Origin: Acanthaster planci
Taxonomy: Eukaryota; Echinodermata; Asteroidea; Valvatida; Acanthasteridae
Assembly (NCBI RefSeq): GCF_001949145.1
Contig: NW_019091720.1
Span: 88,036-130,764 of the forward strand
Direction: 5' to 3'
DNA: 42,729 nt
The notes below the pieces were generated by a model. It worked only from the letters and a program-made list of their open reading frames with translations, made no database searches and was not told the DNA's origin. Positions 31,075 to 41,315 of this stretch are shown in pieces. Made by a program: the position numbers and the translations under genes. Position 1 is the first letter of the stretch, and each line of letters begins with the position of its first letter.

Positions 31075-31800
31075 CCTGCAGATGTTGAACACAGGTCGCC
31101 CAGCTGACGCTGATGACATCTGTCATTTTATTGCATGGCTTTCTGTTCGCAATTACGCTGCATCCACGAGTAACACGTATGTAGCCGCCACTGGCTACTA
31201 CCATCAGCTGCACAGTTTTGATGATCCCAATGGGGGAACTGTTCGTATCCAAGTTGCTGGAAGGGTTTCAGTGGAATTGCCCTTCCTTTGATGGCAGGGA
31301 GCCTGTGTCGGTGACCTTGCTCACTACTATGATCTGATCATTGCCAGCTGTGTGTGCATCTTCTTTTGAATGCAGTGTGTATTCGATCGCCTTTTCGTTG
31401 GTACTTCTTGTTTCTTACGCTTAGGGGAATTTGCAGCCGATTCTCGGCACTATATCTCAGAATCAGTGCTCTGTGCTTCGGGTGTAGCAATGAAGTACGT
31501 TGACGGTCTGCCAGCAAGTGTACACATTAGTCTTAGACAAGCCAAAAACAATCAGTGTGGCCCCCCTCAGGTTTTCAGTGTTTCATCTTCACTTGATAGC
31601 AGTATTTGCACGGTGGCTACTTTAAACAGATTCTTAGGGATGCGCCTGTCGGTTCCACAACTTTGTTTTGCCATTTAGGTGGGGAGCCCCTCACTCATTA
31701 TCAGTTCAATGGGATGCTACAGCAAGTCCTCAATTTTGTGCATGTTCGTGATGACCATATCTGCAGCTGCACGGTCTTCAAATCCCAGTCAGTGTCCTAA
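31075..31800 (+). pseudogene. YR retroelement 2: tyrosine recombinase
   Basis: DDICHFIAWLSVRNYAASTS followed by NTYVAATGYYHQLHSFDDP is the N-terminal core-binding domain. CFLRLGEFAADS holds the first catalytic Arg (codon 31418-31420), VHISLRQAKNNQCGPPQVF the beta-hairpin Lys, and LGGEPLTHYQFNGMLQQVLN the stretch before box II. Frameshifts lie near 31280 and 31640. Box II (H-x-x-R) appears as HGLQ at 31770-31781 in a shifted frame, so its Arg is lost, and box III is unrecognisable. It would have joined circular element DNA into the genome. It is inactive. Confidence 0.7.
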
Positions 31801-31860
31801 ATAACATGTCTTTGCCCGATACTTTATTTACCAATGTTCACTCGCATCATTCATTCAAGT

Positions 31861-32227
31861 TGAGTTTTAGTTCTGGGCGACTCCCTCTTTTGATGGCCAT
31901 CTGGGGTTCAACGATAACATTGAGGTCCAGTGGGAAGGCAAGAGTGGTGCTGGCTTAGGGGACATATTTACTATGCTGTCCGGAAGGAAGATGGCTGATC
32001 CATCAGTTTTAATACTGCACATAGGCACAAATGACCTTATGCATATTGATGCATTTTCAATGCGCCAATGCATCTTGTTATTGCTGAACACCTGTATACG
32101 TCATTTTCCTCAGACATGCTTAGTTTGGTCAAAAATATTACAATGCTTATTCTATTTTGGCACAAATGCACAAAACTCAATGGAGAGCAAGGTATTGAAT
32201 CAGAGGAACATGGCGGCTGATGAGTAA
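31861..32227 (+). pseudogene. YR retroelement 2: SGNH hydrolase-like ORF
   Basis: VLGDSLF at 31870-31890 carries the block I Ser of SGNH/GDSL hydrolases. In another frame, HLGFNDNIEVQWEGKSGAGL and GDIFTMLSGRKMADPSVLIL lead to HIGTNDL, whose GTND (32034-32045) is block III with its Asn. The C-terminal Asp/His block was not identified. The ORF follows the recombinase closely on the same strand. From memory, some Ngaro-group retrotransposons are reported to carry a hydrolase ORF, which fits. One frameshift near 31890 and the missing block V make it a pseudogene. Its role in the element is unknown. Confidence 0.6.
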
Positions 32228-32285
32228 GACGTCTTATGTCTAAGCTCTACAAATTTGATGGCCAAACTCCAGCTGTAATAAGTCC

Positions 32286-33000
32286 ATGCCCACCAAACTT
32301 TCATTTTTGTCTTCGTCATCTACTGGTGATTATCTACTGCTGCCTCATATACAATTGGGTCTTGACAATGCCACAAAAATGGCAAAATCTACTTGCGACG
32401 ATGAGTCGTCTTCGACTCAGTCACTGATGTCTTCAAACCCTACCGAAGGAGCATATGTTTCTGATACAAGGATGGATCAGTTTGAACACTTCGTTCAACA
32501 AGCACTTAACGAGATTCAGGTGGACTTAGGTAACTGAATCAAAAAGCTGGAAGAGAATATCAACAAGTCCATTGAATTCCAAAGCAAGTGCATCAATGCC
32601 TTGAAGCCAAGATGAAGCTTTTCGATGGAGTGGCTATTCGCTTAGCTACAGCTGAAAAGTCTATGGCTAACCATTCCGAACAGCTTCAACATGGCAGGAG
32701 TGATACGGGAACATGCTCACCGTGATGGCCCAAAGCTGGAAGGCAAGCCACAGCACCTCTTGATAAAACTCAATTGCTGCCAAGATAAAAATCAAGATTC
32801 TGCAGCAACAATGCCCAGCACTTAGCAACGACCTGTATTATTGCACTGACAACCTAACCAAGATCGATCTCCAAGAAAAGAGGAAATGGTCTACACAAGT
32901 TGCAGCTGCCTACAAAGATGGCAAGAAATACTGCTTTGTGGCCGGCAAGTGGAGGGAGGCTAATGGTTCATTGGCCCACTTCTATCGTTAACCTTAACCC
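32286..33000 (+). pseudogene. LINE ORF1-like protein with coiled coil
   Basis: An acidic Ser-rich start (CDDESSSTQSLMSSNPTEGA) is followed by RMDQFEHFVQQALNEIQVDL, a stop, then IKKLEENINKSIEFQSKCIN and later frames with ATAEKSMANHSEQLQ. This is heptad-rich coiled coil. A basic C-terminal segment reads RKWSTQVAAAYKDGKKYCFV then AGKWREANGSLA near 32880-32970. This arrangement resembles the RNA-binding ORF1 protein of LINEs, and an endonuclease follows on the same strand. Family is not certain. Confidence 0.5.
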
Positions 33001-33680
33001 ACTGATTTGATGCCGTTTCAAGGCTTCCTCACACTCACCACCTCCATCCAGTTCTCAACTTGTTGCAGTCATCAGTAGTAACCTTGGCTTCTACACAGCG
33101 AACTTTTTTTTCATTTGCTATTATTTACCTTATAATTTATCTTATTTATCTATATTTTGCTTCCACTGGTATTTTTGTACACTATTCTGTTGTCCATTGT
33201 TGATTGGTTTAAATTTGTCTCACGTTGCTCTGTAAGGCCTTATTATTATGATTATTATTATTTGACATCTTTTCTGTTATTTTGGCTTTTCTTGTCAACA
33301 AATTTATATTTTATCCATGTTTCTAGTTTGGTTGATTTATTCATTTACATATTTTACTACCCATGAGTACCTGCCCACTTAACTGTTCATTGCCGATTGT
33401 GAATAATGTTTTGTTATCCTCTACAAGGTTTATATTAGATTGTAATTGTGTTATCCAGGTTCTTTTCGGCTGCATATTTCTCATGTAAAGTTTTGTTGCT
33501 TGTTTGCGTTTTCCTTTATTTGCCAGTTTGGCTTACTTTACCTACTACTTATTCAAGCTCAGGTCACACGTCAAAATCCACCTTTGTTACTGTATCTTTT
33601 TTTTTTTTCTGCTGTATTATAATTTTCATTTGTTAATTGATTTTTGTTTTAGTTACTGTGTATTTGTTTTGCCACACAGC
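33001..33680 (+). other. T-rich spacer between LINE ORF1 and endonuclease
   Basis: Very T-rich on the plus strand with hydrophobic open frames that are composition by-products. No motif found. Confidence 0.4.
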
Positions 33681-34258
33681 ATGTTTTCTCATTTTACTGC
33701 TGATGACTGTGATAATATCTTTGACAATGGTTCATGTTTAGAAAGTGACACTTTTAATGACTTACATCTTCCTCAAGCAGGCTGCTTTTTCATTTTCTAT
33801 ATGAATTCCAGGAGACTCGGTAGAGACTTCCATGATATTCAAGACTACTAGTCCACTTTGGAGTTCCCGTTTTCCATCTATGGATTCACTGAAACGTGGT
33901 TCAGAGGATCTCCCCCTCCGTACATTACAATGCCCGATCACACTTTGGTCCATACCTCACGTTCAAAGAAAGTTTGAGGGTGAGCGGCTATGTTTGTTAA
34001 CTCTCTGAATTTTTGAGTTCAGGAGGACCTAATGCTCTTAGTGACGACTATGAGTGTATATTCATTGAAATTGAGCATCACTCTTCTCGTAATCTGATAA
34101 TAGGATGTGTCTACAGGGCTCCATGGAACTTCCTAATTAATAATTTCCAGCAGTGTTTTGACTTTTGTTTGAATATTATAGCTATAGAGAGGAAACTGTG
34201 CTACTTAATGGGGGATTATAACCTGAATCTTTTGAAATATAAAACCCAGGGTAGATGA
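33681..34258 (+). pseudogene. LINE apurinic-type endonuclease, truncated
   Basis: YMNSRRLGRDFHDIQDY (the Asn-bearing first motif), then YGFTETWFRGSPPPYITMPD with the catalytic Glu in TETW, a frame-shifted region with AAMFVNSLNF, then DDYECIFIEIEHHSSRNLII, GCVYRAP and MGDYNLNLL with the Asp-x-Asn motif. These are in order the exonuclease-endonuclease-phosphatase domain that nicks target DNA for LINE integration. The sequence stops being LINE at about 34258 and the reverse transcriptase is missing. It is on the same strand as the ORF1 at 32286 and probably from the same element. Confidence 0.8.
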
Positions 34259-34274
34259 GAGGAAAATTTCCAAA

Positions 34275-35105
34275 GGCAAGAAAATTAACCCTGCTCAGCC
34301 GCAGTTGGTGTATGCACACAAGAAACAGTCAACGTACGGGGTATACCAACTGCTACACGTGACATTACATGATGAGTAATGTGGAGAGGGCTTGCCCCCG
34401 ACAAAAGGCCGGGCGGATGGACTGAGCGGGCAGAGACGAGGAGTAAGCCCGTAGGCAAGCAGTACAATGGCAGGGACAACCAACCAATGCCACAAGCATT
34501 CGTGGAACCCTGCAAGTCAAAGCAAGTTGCCTGTGCCACCTGTTTGACGGACTCGCTTACGCCCCAGACGGCCAGTAGAGGGGCATAGATGGGCCGGTAC
34601 ATTGCTGGGTGCTGGACGACGGCCCACAGGGAACGTTTCAGATGCTAAGATTGCCCAATCGGCGCTACCGGACCGGACGGTGAGCCGAGCCGCGCCAGCT
34701 GAAAAACCGTTACGACTATGAGTCACCCAATAGCCCTCCCGTGGGCAGACTCTGCCATGCCCCAGAAGGCCAGTAGGGATGCGTACACAGACCAAAAATG
34801 CTCCAAGCTCGAAGAAGGCCCATGGGTGTGGAGCTGATCGACCGGATGTATCACCCCAAGGGTGGGGACAGGCCAAGAGACTGCTGCAAGTCGTGAAGTA
34901 ACTCGAAGAGCAAACTCACAATGCGGGTATTGCACGGTTGTACCCCGAATCAACCGAAAGGAAGGAAACAGTAAAACTATGCACTGTCCTATTTCCCAGG
35001 TTAGCAAGGACCGAAACCGCTGCACAAATGTCCAACCACGTGATCCTGGGCCCGTGAATTGGCAAATTACTGTACTCGGAGGGGGGTTAGAAGCACAACT
35101 CTAAA
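34275..35105. other. GC-rich block of unknown origin
   Basis: The composition changes sharply from AT-rich LINE to GC-rich text and back at about 35105. CGCCCCAGACGGCCAGTAGA (34560 on) and TGCCCCAGAAGGCCAGTAGG (about 34757 on), preceded by GACGGACTCGC/GGGCAGACTCTGC, suggest two diverged units about 197 bases apart. Several open frames exist on both strands (longest minus 34517-34876, 119 codons) but I recognise none. It could be an unclassified repeat, a fragment of a GC-rich element, or foreign DNA. Confidence 0.4.
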
Positions 35106-38020
35106 AATTTCCCTCTCTAGAGTTTAATGTGAAACACAGAAAGAGAGAGAAACACAGCCAAATAAAAAAGCTGAAATTTGCAGCGAAAAACCAGTTGAAA
35201 TATGAACAAAGAAACCCTGACTAACGAGACAACAGCTCTCAAGATATTGTTTTTTTGGGTTTTTTGTTTTGAGAATTAAAATGTACAAAATGCCACAACT
35301 AATCAAGGTATATACAGAAAAAAAATAAGCAGAATAAATAGACAAATGAATACAATTTTATTCTGAATCAAGAAATATATACAAGAAACAAACAGCACCA
35401 CCTAGGCGGTAACAAAAGGTTAAGGTTAACAAAAACTAAAGCCTGCCACCTTGAGCAAGACTAAAAGGAATGGCAAAAATCAAAATAAATAAAGGGGAAA
35501 CAGGAACTGTCTTGCTGTTCACAAGAACGACAATGGACAGACAAAAAAATGACAATTAAACCACAAGAAGGGAAGGAAAAACTCTTGAAAATTTTGGAGC
35601 CGGACATAAACACATCCGATAGAAATGGTGCTAAGAAAAAGAGGAAGAAGATGATGGCTGCCTTCGCGGGAGTCGAGCGAGTGAGGGGAACACTGCTGGT
35701 GATCAAGAATTTAGCGAATGGAAGTAATGGACTAGGAAATAATACATATGTATTGGTAATCTGCGTAGGTTGCAGGCAGGAGACATGATATTTTATTTTT
35801 CGAATAATGGGTATTTTAATGTTTTTTATAATTTCTAGTTTTTGTGTAAATCAACATTTTTAGTCTTCTGACTTGCTGTCTAACCAGAAACAAATAGACA
35901 ACAAATTTATCTTCATAAAATCAGCATGAGAGATATGAGACAAATTCTGTCCATAACCAACTGGGCCAATTTCAGCAATATATAAGATCAAATGTTGTAT
36001 TTGTGTTGGGTTGATGACGTAACAGGGAGAAAGGCACAACAGGTCTGCATGAAGATGCACATATACTGGCATCGTTGCAGCCCAAATGCATTAAAACAAG
36101 ATTTGATGATGTGTAGAAAATTCACAATATTATACAATAACCACTTTCTGCCAGGTGGCTTGAAAAATGCAGTGCACATAATCAGGATTTTTTCAAGATT
36201 TTCAGTTTCCAAATTTCTTCAAAAATTTACATTTCAATAAATGGACATTTACACCCATATGAATTACTCTCTAGTGGCCACTCTAGTCTGACAGACAAAA
36301 TCTATTGACACTTGAATATTTCAGCCAGGCCTGCAGTCTTGTAAAAAGAGCCCAGATTGTGCGGTGTTATGTAACTTTCTTTTGTTCATGAACCTGGCAC
36401 AGTGTGCTGCTGACCTCTTTTAAATAGGGGCCAGATTAGCATGCAGTGGTGCTGTGTGGCTCATCGCTGCGGTGGTGGAGCGCATATGTCCCAGATGGTA
36501 ATCCACTCGCAGTAAGTGTCCCAAACGGTGGTATACTCTTTCAAAACAAGGCTGGATTATCTCCACTATTAAGAGTGAAAAAATGTCGGTAATGCCCAGC
36601 AGCCTGGTCTTTTGTTCCGAGAACGGTCCAGTTCCCTTTGTCCAATTTCGGAGACCCCGGCCACACATATACACACATGGTGCCTGAAACCAGGCTTCCC
36701 AGCAGGAAGTGGTTAATCTGCAAGATGCGTAAACCTAAAATCTTACTCTTAGCTGGTCAAAATAATTGTGAGATTTGTTCCAAAATGAAGGAATATGAGA
36801 TGTGGAAGCTAGAGATGAAAGTAATTTGCATGGCATACAATTGTATGTGTGTGTGCGCTCATGTTCACGCGCAGTGGCAACAGGCTATTCAGCTTCATAG
36901 AATAACACGGTCAATGTAGGAGTACTTGGACCTGAATCTTTGGCTGAATCGTTGCCTACCTTAAATGTGTGTACAACTGAACCTTTTTCTGGGGAAAAAA
37001 ATCAACCCACGTGTATACTAGTTTGCCAAGTCTATAACTTTCAATGTGTCGAAAAAAAGAGATAAACACGTATCGGATTGTTCTCGTGAAAGTGAGTGGA
37101 TTCAATTCCTATGAGAGTAACTATAATTTACGCGTAGATAAATGAGGACGACGGCACAGAACCTGTCAGTCTTTAGGGGCTGCTGTGGTGGTCCCAAACC
37201 TGGCGATGGTCCAGCAGCACAACATCACACACCAGCAGCTGCAACACAGCACAAAGAGTCGACGAAGCTTCGCTCAAAATTTTCAAGTTTTTAAAATTTC
37301 AACTTTTTTAAACATTTTCTTGACTCACCAACCCCCAATTTCAATTTAAAATAATTGATTTTTCTCCTGGTACATTGTACTGTACATGCATTTGATATAA
37401 AATAAATACATGCAAAAATCTATAATGCAACACAGTGCGACAACATGGCAGAATTACAATAAATGTGCAGGTGAAAGATACAAGTTCTTCAGTGACGGCG
37501 TGGTGAAGCTGTTGGTCTTCCCCTTTTGCACAGGTGCCCTGCAGATTTCTTATGCTTCATTAGTTGGTATGATGTAGCAACTGCCAAATTACAGTCCGGG
37601 AACCCACAGATGTGACTCTGATTTGGCTGTTTTCTGGATCATGGAGCTAAGTGGTAAATGGGGTTTTGTCTGTCACGGGAGGTACTTGAAAAAACTCTGG
37701 GCAGGAGTCGCAGAGGAGAGGGTTATTGGAGGTGACCGAGATGGGCAATTGGTGCAGACAAACTGGCATAATCTGAGGTGGTTTCAAGATACATGTATGT
37801 GTGGTAACTGTTCGGAAGAAGATTGCTGAAGGTGGGGGTGGGGAAGCCATGTTGGTGCAGGTAATTGCATGTTTGGCTGCGAGGCTGATCGCCACAGTAG
37901 TTGCATGATTTTTCAGTGCATTTCATGAAAGTCAGAGCATGTGGAATGTCTTTTCAGCATCACATGACATTCGTGCTCATTGAGCCGTTACGTAATGCAT
38001 AGCGTTCTTTGTGCTATTCA
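35106..38020. other. No gene supported
   Basis: Only short frames are present. The plus frame 35549-35788 has a Lys/Arg-rich patch (NGAKKKRKKMMAAFAG). The minus frame 37723-37926 starts with KCTEKSCNYCGDQPRSQTCN, which is Cys-rich. Neither is recognisable. AT-rich with scattered TACATGTA words. Confidence 0.35.
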
Positions 38021-38023
38021 TCC

Positions 38024-38031
38024 TATATAAG
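38024..38031 (+). promoter_or_regulatory. TATA-like box before YR retroelement gag
   Basis: TATATAAG lies about 40 bases before the first recognisable gag codons of YR retroelement 3. It may be its promoter or chance in AT-rich DNA. Confidence 0.25.
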
Positions 38032-38064
38032 TGCTGCATTTGCAATTCTGGTTTCTTCTTGGTT

Positions 38065-38484
38065 TGAGCACCTGAAGCAGGCCCTAGACACTCTACAGCA
38101 GCGCCAAAAGCTGATCAAATTGGCGGACAGATCAACCTCTCGGGTGGGCAACAGTGAGAGTATGTGACAGACAACCTCCCAGATGATTCAGACGATGAAA
38201 AGCGGCTACACAAGGCCGAGAAGTCAGCAGCAGCCAAAAAAGCAGAGAGTGCCAAGAAGTTTAAAAACAAGTCCAAGTCCCACGCATCTCCGTTTTCTAC
38301 CAGTAATTTTGGCCGGTATAGTTTTCGCCGCTACGTTCCCACCCCAACCGGGCTTACAGCTTACGGCTTCAACAACAGGATCTGCTATCAGTGTAGCATT
38401 AGTGGCAACGTCCGACCTAATTGTCCCTCTCTGCAGGCCCAGCAGCAAACCGGCCTTGCCCCCAAGAACCCAAGTGCCCAATAG
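38065..38484 (+). pseudogene. YR retroelement 3: gag C-terminus with altered zinc knuckle
   Basis: LDTLQQRQKLIKLADRST, then after a frameshift near 38158 YVTDNLPDDSDDEKRLHKAE, a Lys-rich basic stretch, FGRYSFRRYVPTP and the knuckle at 38383-38424 (CYQCSISGNVRPNC). The spacing is C-x2-C-x4-[N]-x4-C, with Asn where the zinc-binding His belongs (38407-38409). This arrangement is standard for DIRS/Ngaro gag in aquatic invertebrates. The N-terminal gag is missing. Confidence 0.7.
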
Positions 38485-38699
38485 ACCATCAACCAGTCAT
38501 TCTCCAGGTACCACACTGTCTTCAAATGCTCAAGCCCATGGTGAACAGGCAAATATTTCGGGCAGGCAGAACTTTATTAATTTGGACAATGCCGTCACAA
38601 TCGAGCTCGGCGTTGTCGGCCGCTGTTTGCCCGAGCACAATCTACCACCCTCACCAGGATCAAGAACGTTTTTTAACCCGATCAACCAGCAATCCAATG

Positions 38700-39605
38700 A
38701 CTCGAGTCTGCCTGAAAATACCTTATCATAAGGCAGATTGGGAGGCAAGACCAACCCTGGTCACCACAGTTCCTGAAGGAGTCAAAGGCAGATTAAAACC
38801 TTGTTTATCATTTTGGATTAATGACCTGAAAGCAAACCAGCTAGTTACCGAAACGATAAGTTTGGGCTATAGATCCAGTTTAGATAATCCAGTTTTCATT
38901 AAGTCAGCTATTCAGGAGTTGCTACATAAAGGTTGTGTCATTGAGGTTGAATCTAAGCCACATTGCTGCAACCCTTTGACGTTTGCAGAGGGAAAGAAAT
39001 TACGTTTGGTTTGGGATCTTCATCACACAAACAAATTTGTCGCCAAAATAGAATTCAAATACAAAGATCTCGACAGCACTGCCCAAGTCCTGGATAAGAA
39101 TCAATTTTGTCCTTTGATTTTGAAGCCGGTTACCACCACATTGACATATACCCTCCACATATCAAATATTTAGGGTTTTCTTGGCAGGACATTAACGATA
39201 AACCCAGATATTACACTTTTACGGTTTTGCCCTTTGGCTTAAGTGGCATGTGTCATATCTTTACCAAGATGGTTTGGCCTTTAGTTTATCACTGGCATGC
39301 CCATGGAATTCTCTCATTTGTATACATCGATGATGGCCTTATTATTTCTAATTCCCGACAACAGGCAGAATTTAATAGAGACATCATGAAAAGTACATCG
39401 CTAGCAGCGGATTTGTCAAGAACGGCAAAAAGTGAGCCTGGGATCCCTCCCAATCTATCAGTTATCTCGGTTTCATTGTTGATTCAACTTCTATCTCATT
39501 TTTTCTTCCAGAAAAGAAGATTGATAATTTGTTGTCCCCCATCGAAGGTTGCACATCTGGGCAGCCTCCGAATCAAGTACCAGTTAAAGGTTTGGCTTCT
39601 GTAGC
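38700..39605 (+). pseudogene. YR retroelement 3: reverse transcriptase
   Basis: EGVKGRLKPCLSFWINDLKA then SAIQELLHKGCVIEVESKPH, LRLVWDLHHTNKFV (RT finger, Arg-containing), a frameshift near 39103-39106, SFDFEAGYHHIDIYPPHIKY (first palm Asp), LGFSW, YYTFTVLPFGLSGMCHIFTK, and YIDD at 39323-39334. The WDLHHTNKF and LPFGL blocks with an LGFSW strand are diagnostic of the DIRS/Ngaro-type RT. The catalytic Asps are kept, but the frame breaks near 39105 and 39450. Confidence 0.85.
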
Positions 39606-40500
39606 CGGGCAATTGATTTCTATGACCCCCCCTCTTGGCCCTATTTCCAGGCTTATGACAAGGCACTGTTATCGCGCTATCGAGTCGCGCCTCTCGTGGT
39701 CCCACTCTATCGTTCTTACGGCAGGTGTTCTCAATGAACTGGAGTTCTGGAAAAAGAATATTCACCGTTTGAATGGCTTTTCCTTTAAGTTTCGTCTACA
39801 TAAAACTTCGCAGTTGTATATGGACACCAGTAATTTGTGCAAGGCAAACCAAATTTGCGCTTCCATGGTTCATGGACACCTCTCTAGAGAACAAAGAGTT
39901 CAACCTAGCGCGAGCTCTCAGCCATACTGCGTATCGTATCGCAGGCACCTAACTCACTTAGCCACGAAAGAATCAAGTGTTTTAGTAACAACTCCAGCAT
40001 TTTCACTATCATAAATTGTGGTAGCACTAAACCCGATCTACACAGCGTCGTGCCCATACTATTGACCATTTTGCATCCCCTTTTAACTGAAAACTTTCCG
40101 TTTTTAATACCAGATTTTGGTGTCAGGACACTTCAGCAGTTGATGCTCTTTGTCAAGACTGGTCAGGTGAGAACAATTATTTCTGTCTGCCGGGTTCCCT
40201 CATTGTGAAGTTTATTAAAAAATTGAAGTCGAATAAAGCATTGGGAACCTTAGCAGTTCCAAAGTGGACGGCCGCACTTTTTGGCCAATTTTGTGTCCAG
40301 ATGGTTTTCATCTCAACAATTGCGTTTGCGATTGGAGGCTTTTACGTACCTCTTTTAAAACCGCCCTCTTTGGGAGGAACTTCACTATTTTCGACGAATC
40401 CACCATTTTCGACATTGGCATTGAGATACAAATTGTCCCTACCTCCTAGAATGTCAAATAGATGTTTCTGTTGCAGTGATTTGGGCTATTGCAAACTTCA
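39590..40500 (+). pseudogene. YR retroelement 3: RNase H and C-terminal tail
   Basis: KGLASVAGQLISMTPPLGPI, LMTRHCYRAIESRLSW and LNELEFWKKNIHRLNGFSFK form the connection. LYMDTSN holds the first RNase H Asp and MVHGHLSREQRV the Glu region. INCGSTKPDLHSVVPILLT follows at about 40010 in another frame, then WSGENNYFCLPGSLIVKFIK and NKALGTLAVPKWTAALF, the conserved tail after RNase H in this group, ending near 40500. It is frameshifted several times. In intact relatives a recombinase comes next; here a repeat intervenes at 40590. Confidence 0.8.
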
Positions 40501-40589
40501 TGTCTAATCATTTTGCCCCCTTTTCCAGAAATGCGTGTCGGAAGACATGCAAACAAACAAAATAGACACTTTTCCCTTTAACGTTTCTC

Positions 40590-40743
40590 AGGTGTTGGTG
40601 CTCACAGCTGAAACCAACCCATGCAACTGAAATTCGGTTTCATATTCTGTTATTTCCTTTTTTCATCTTGACTCCTTTAATGAGGAAGATAAAGAAAAGA
40701 AATGTATTTCCTTACAAAGTAAGAAAGTGGAATTTCTTCTCAG
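40590..40743 (+). repeat. Direct repeat R1 (154 bp) before the recombinase
   Basis: GGTGTTGGTGCTCACAGCTG ... ending ATTTCTTCTCAG. It matches 42488-42639 in the same orientation with roughly one change in ten. It contains the short palindrome TTCCTTAC-AAA-GTAAGAAA. The two copies enclose the recombinase at 41316-42297. Confidence 0.9.
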
Positions 40744-41315
40744 TTTGAACAAACAACACCTCGCCTTAATCCCAACCCTTCACCCATCCATCTTTTACCA
40801 GCATGGAGCAGGGGAGTGCGCCCCTGTCTGGCATCCTTGGATGCAACCAAGTTTCCTCCACAAAGTAGGGGTTTTCATGGCCTCCGAGTTCCAGTAACCA
40901 CGTTATCGGACCGCGGTGTCGGACGCCATCTGGGAACACGACAGTTCTCGTTTAGCCACACGAAAACAACGCGTTCATCCCTCACACTACTTCAGTATCT
41001 CTCACAGAAGATTTTCCGAACGCCATCAGGAAAAGAGAAAAAAGAAAATACACGGTTTTTCCATACCCGAAGGCTATTTGATGCCGGGAAATGTCCTATA
41101 CATTCGTCTATAACGAATGTTTGCAATGTTTTTCGCATGTTGGGTAGCGAAGCCATTTCCCATCAAAGAACGTCAGCAAGGTTTGCACATATCACAAGGC
41201 CCAGTTCCTTTCGAAACGAGCTCGGCAGACTATTCTAGCGGCGTTGGGAGGATTTGCAATAGGAACAGTTTTCTGTTTGCTGTTTTCCTTTGCCCCTTTT
41301 TTCAGCAATTTGGGA
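40744..41315 (+). other. Leader region with unassigned ORF (40816-41238) and hydrophobic stretch
   Basis: The plus frame 40816-41238 (140 codons) is basic and contains SGKEKKENTRFFHTRR; I do not recognise it. At about 41238-41310 another frame reads ALGGFAIGTVFCLLFSFAPFF, a good membrane-helix candidate, but it ends in TTTTTTCAG at 41298-41306, which also looks like a splice acceptor just before the recombinase reading begins. Either a gag-like leader or an intron is possible. Confidence 0.3.

Noticed and set aside
33157-33851. Hydrophobic plus-strand ORFs suggesting membrane proteins
   Set aside because: They arise from T-rich composition between LINE ORF1 and the endonuclease.
34285-34876. 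Overlapping minus-strand ORFs of 105 and 119 codons
   Set aside because: They lie in the GC-rich block where stops are rare by composition, and no domain is recognisable in any frame.
38183-38731. 182-codon plus ORF overlapping gag and the RT leader
   Set aside because: It is in a different frame from both the zinc knuckle and the RT motifs; a shadow frame.
38065-40500. DIRS-type inverted terminal repeats around YR retroelement 3
   Set aside because: I looked for inverted copies of the flanks and found none; only the direct repeats at 40590 and 42488 are present.
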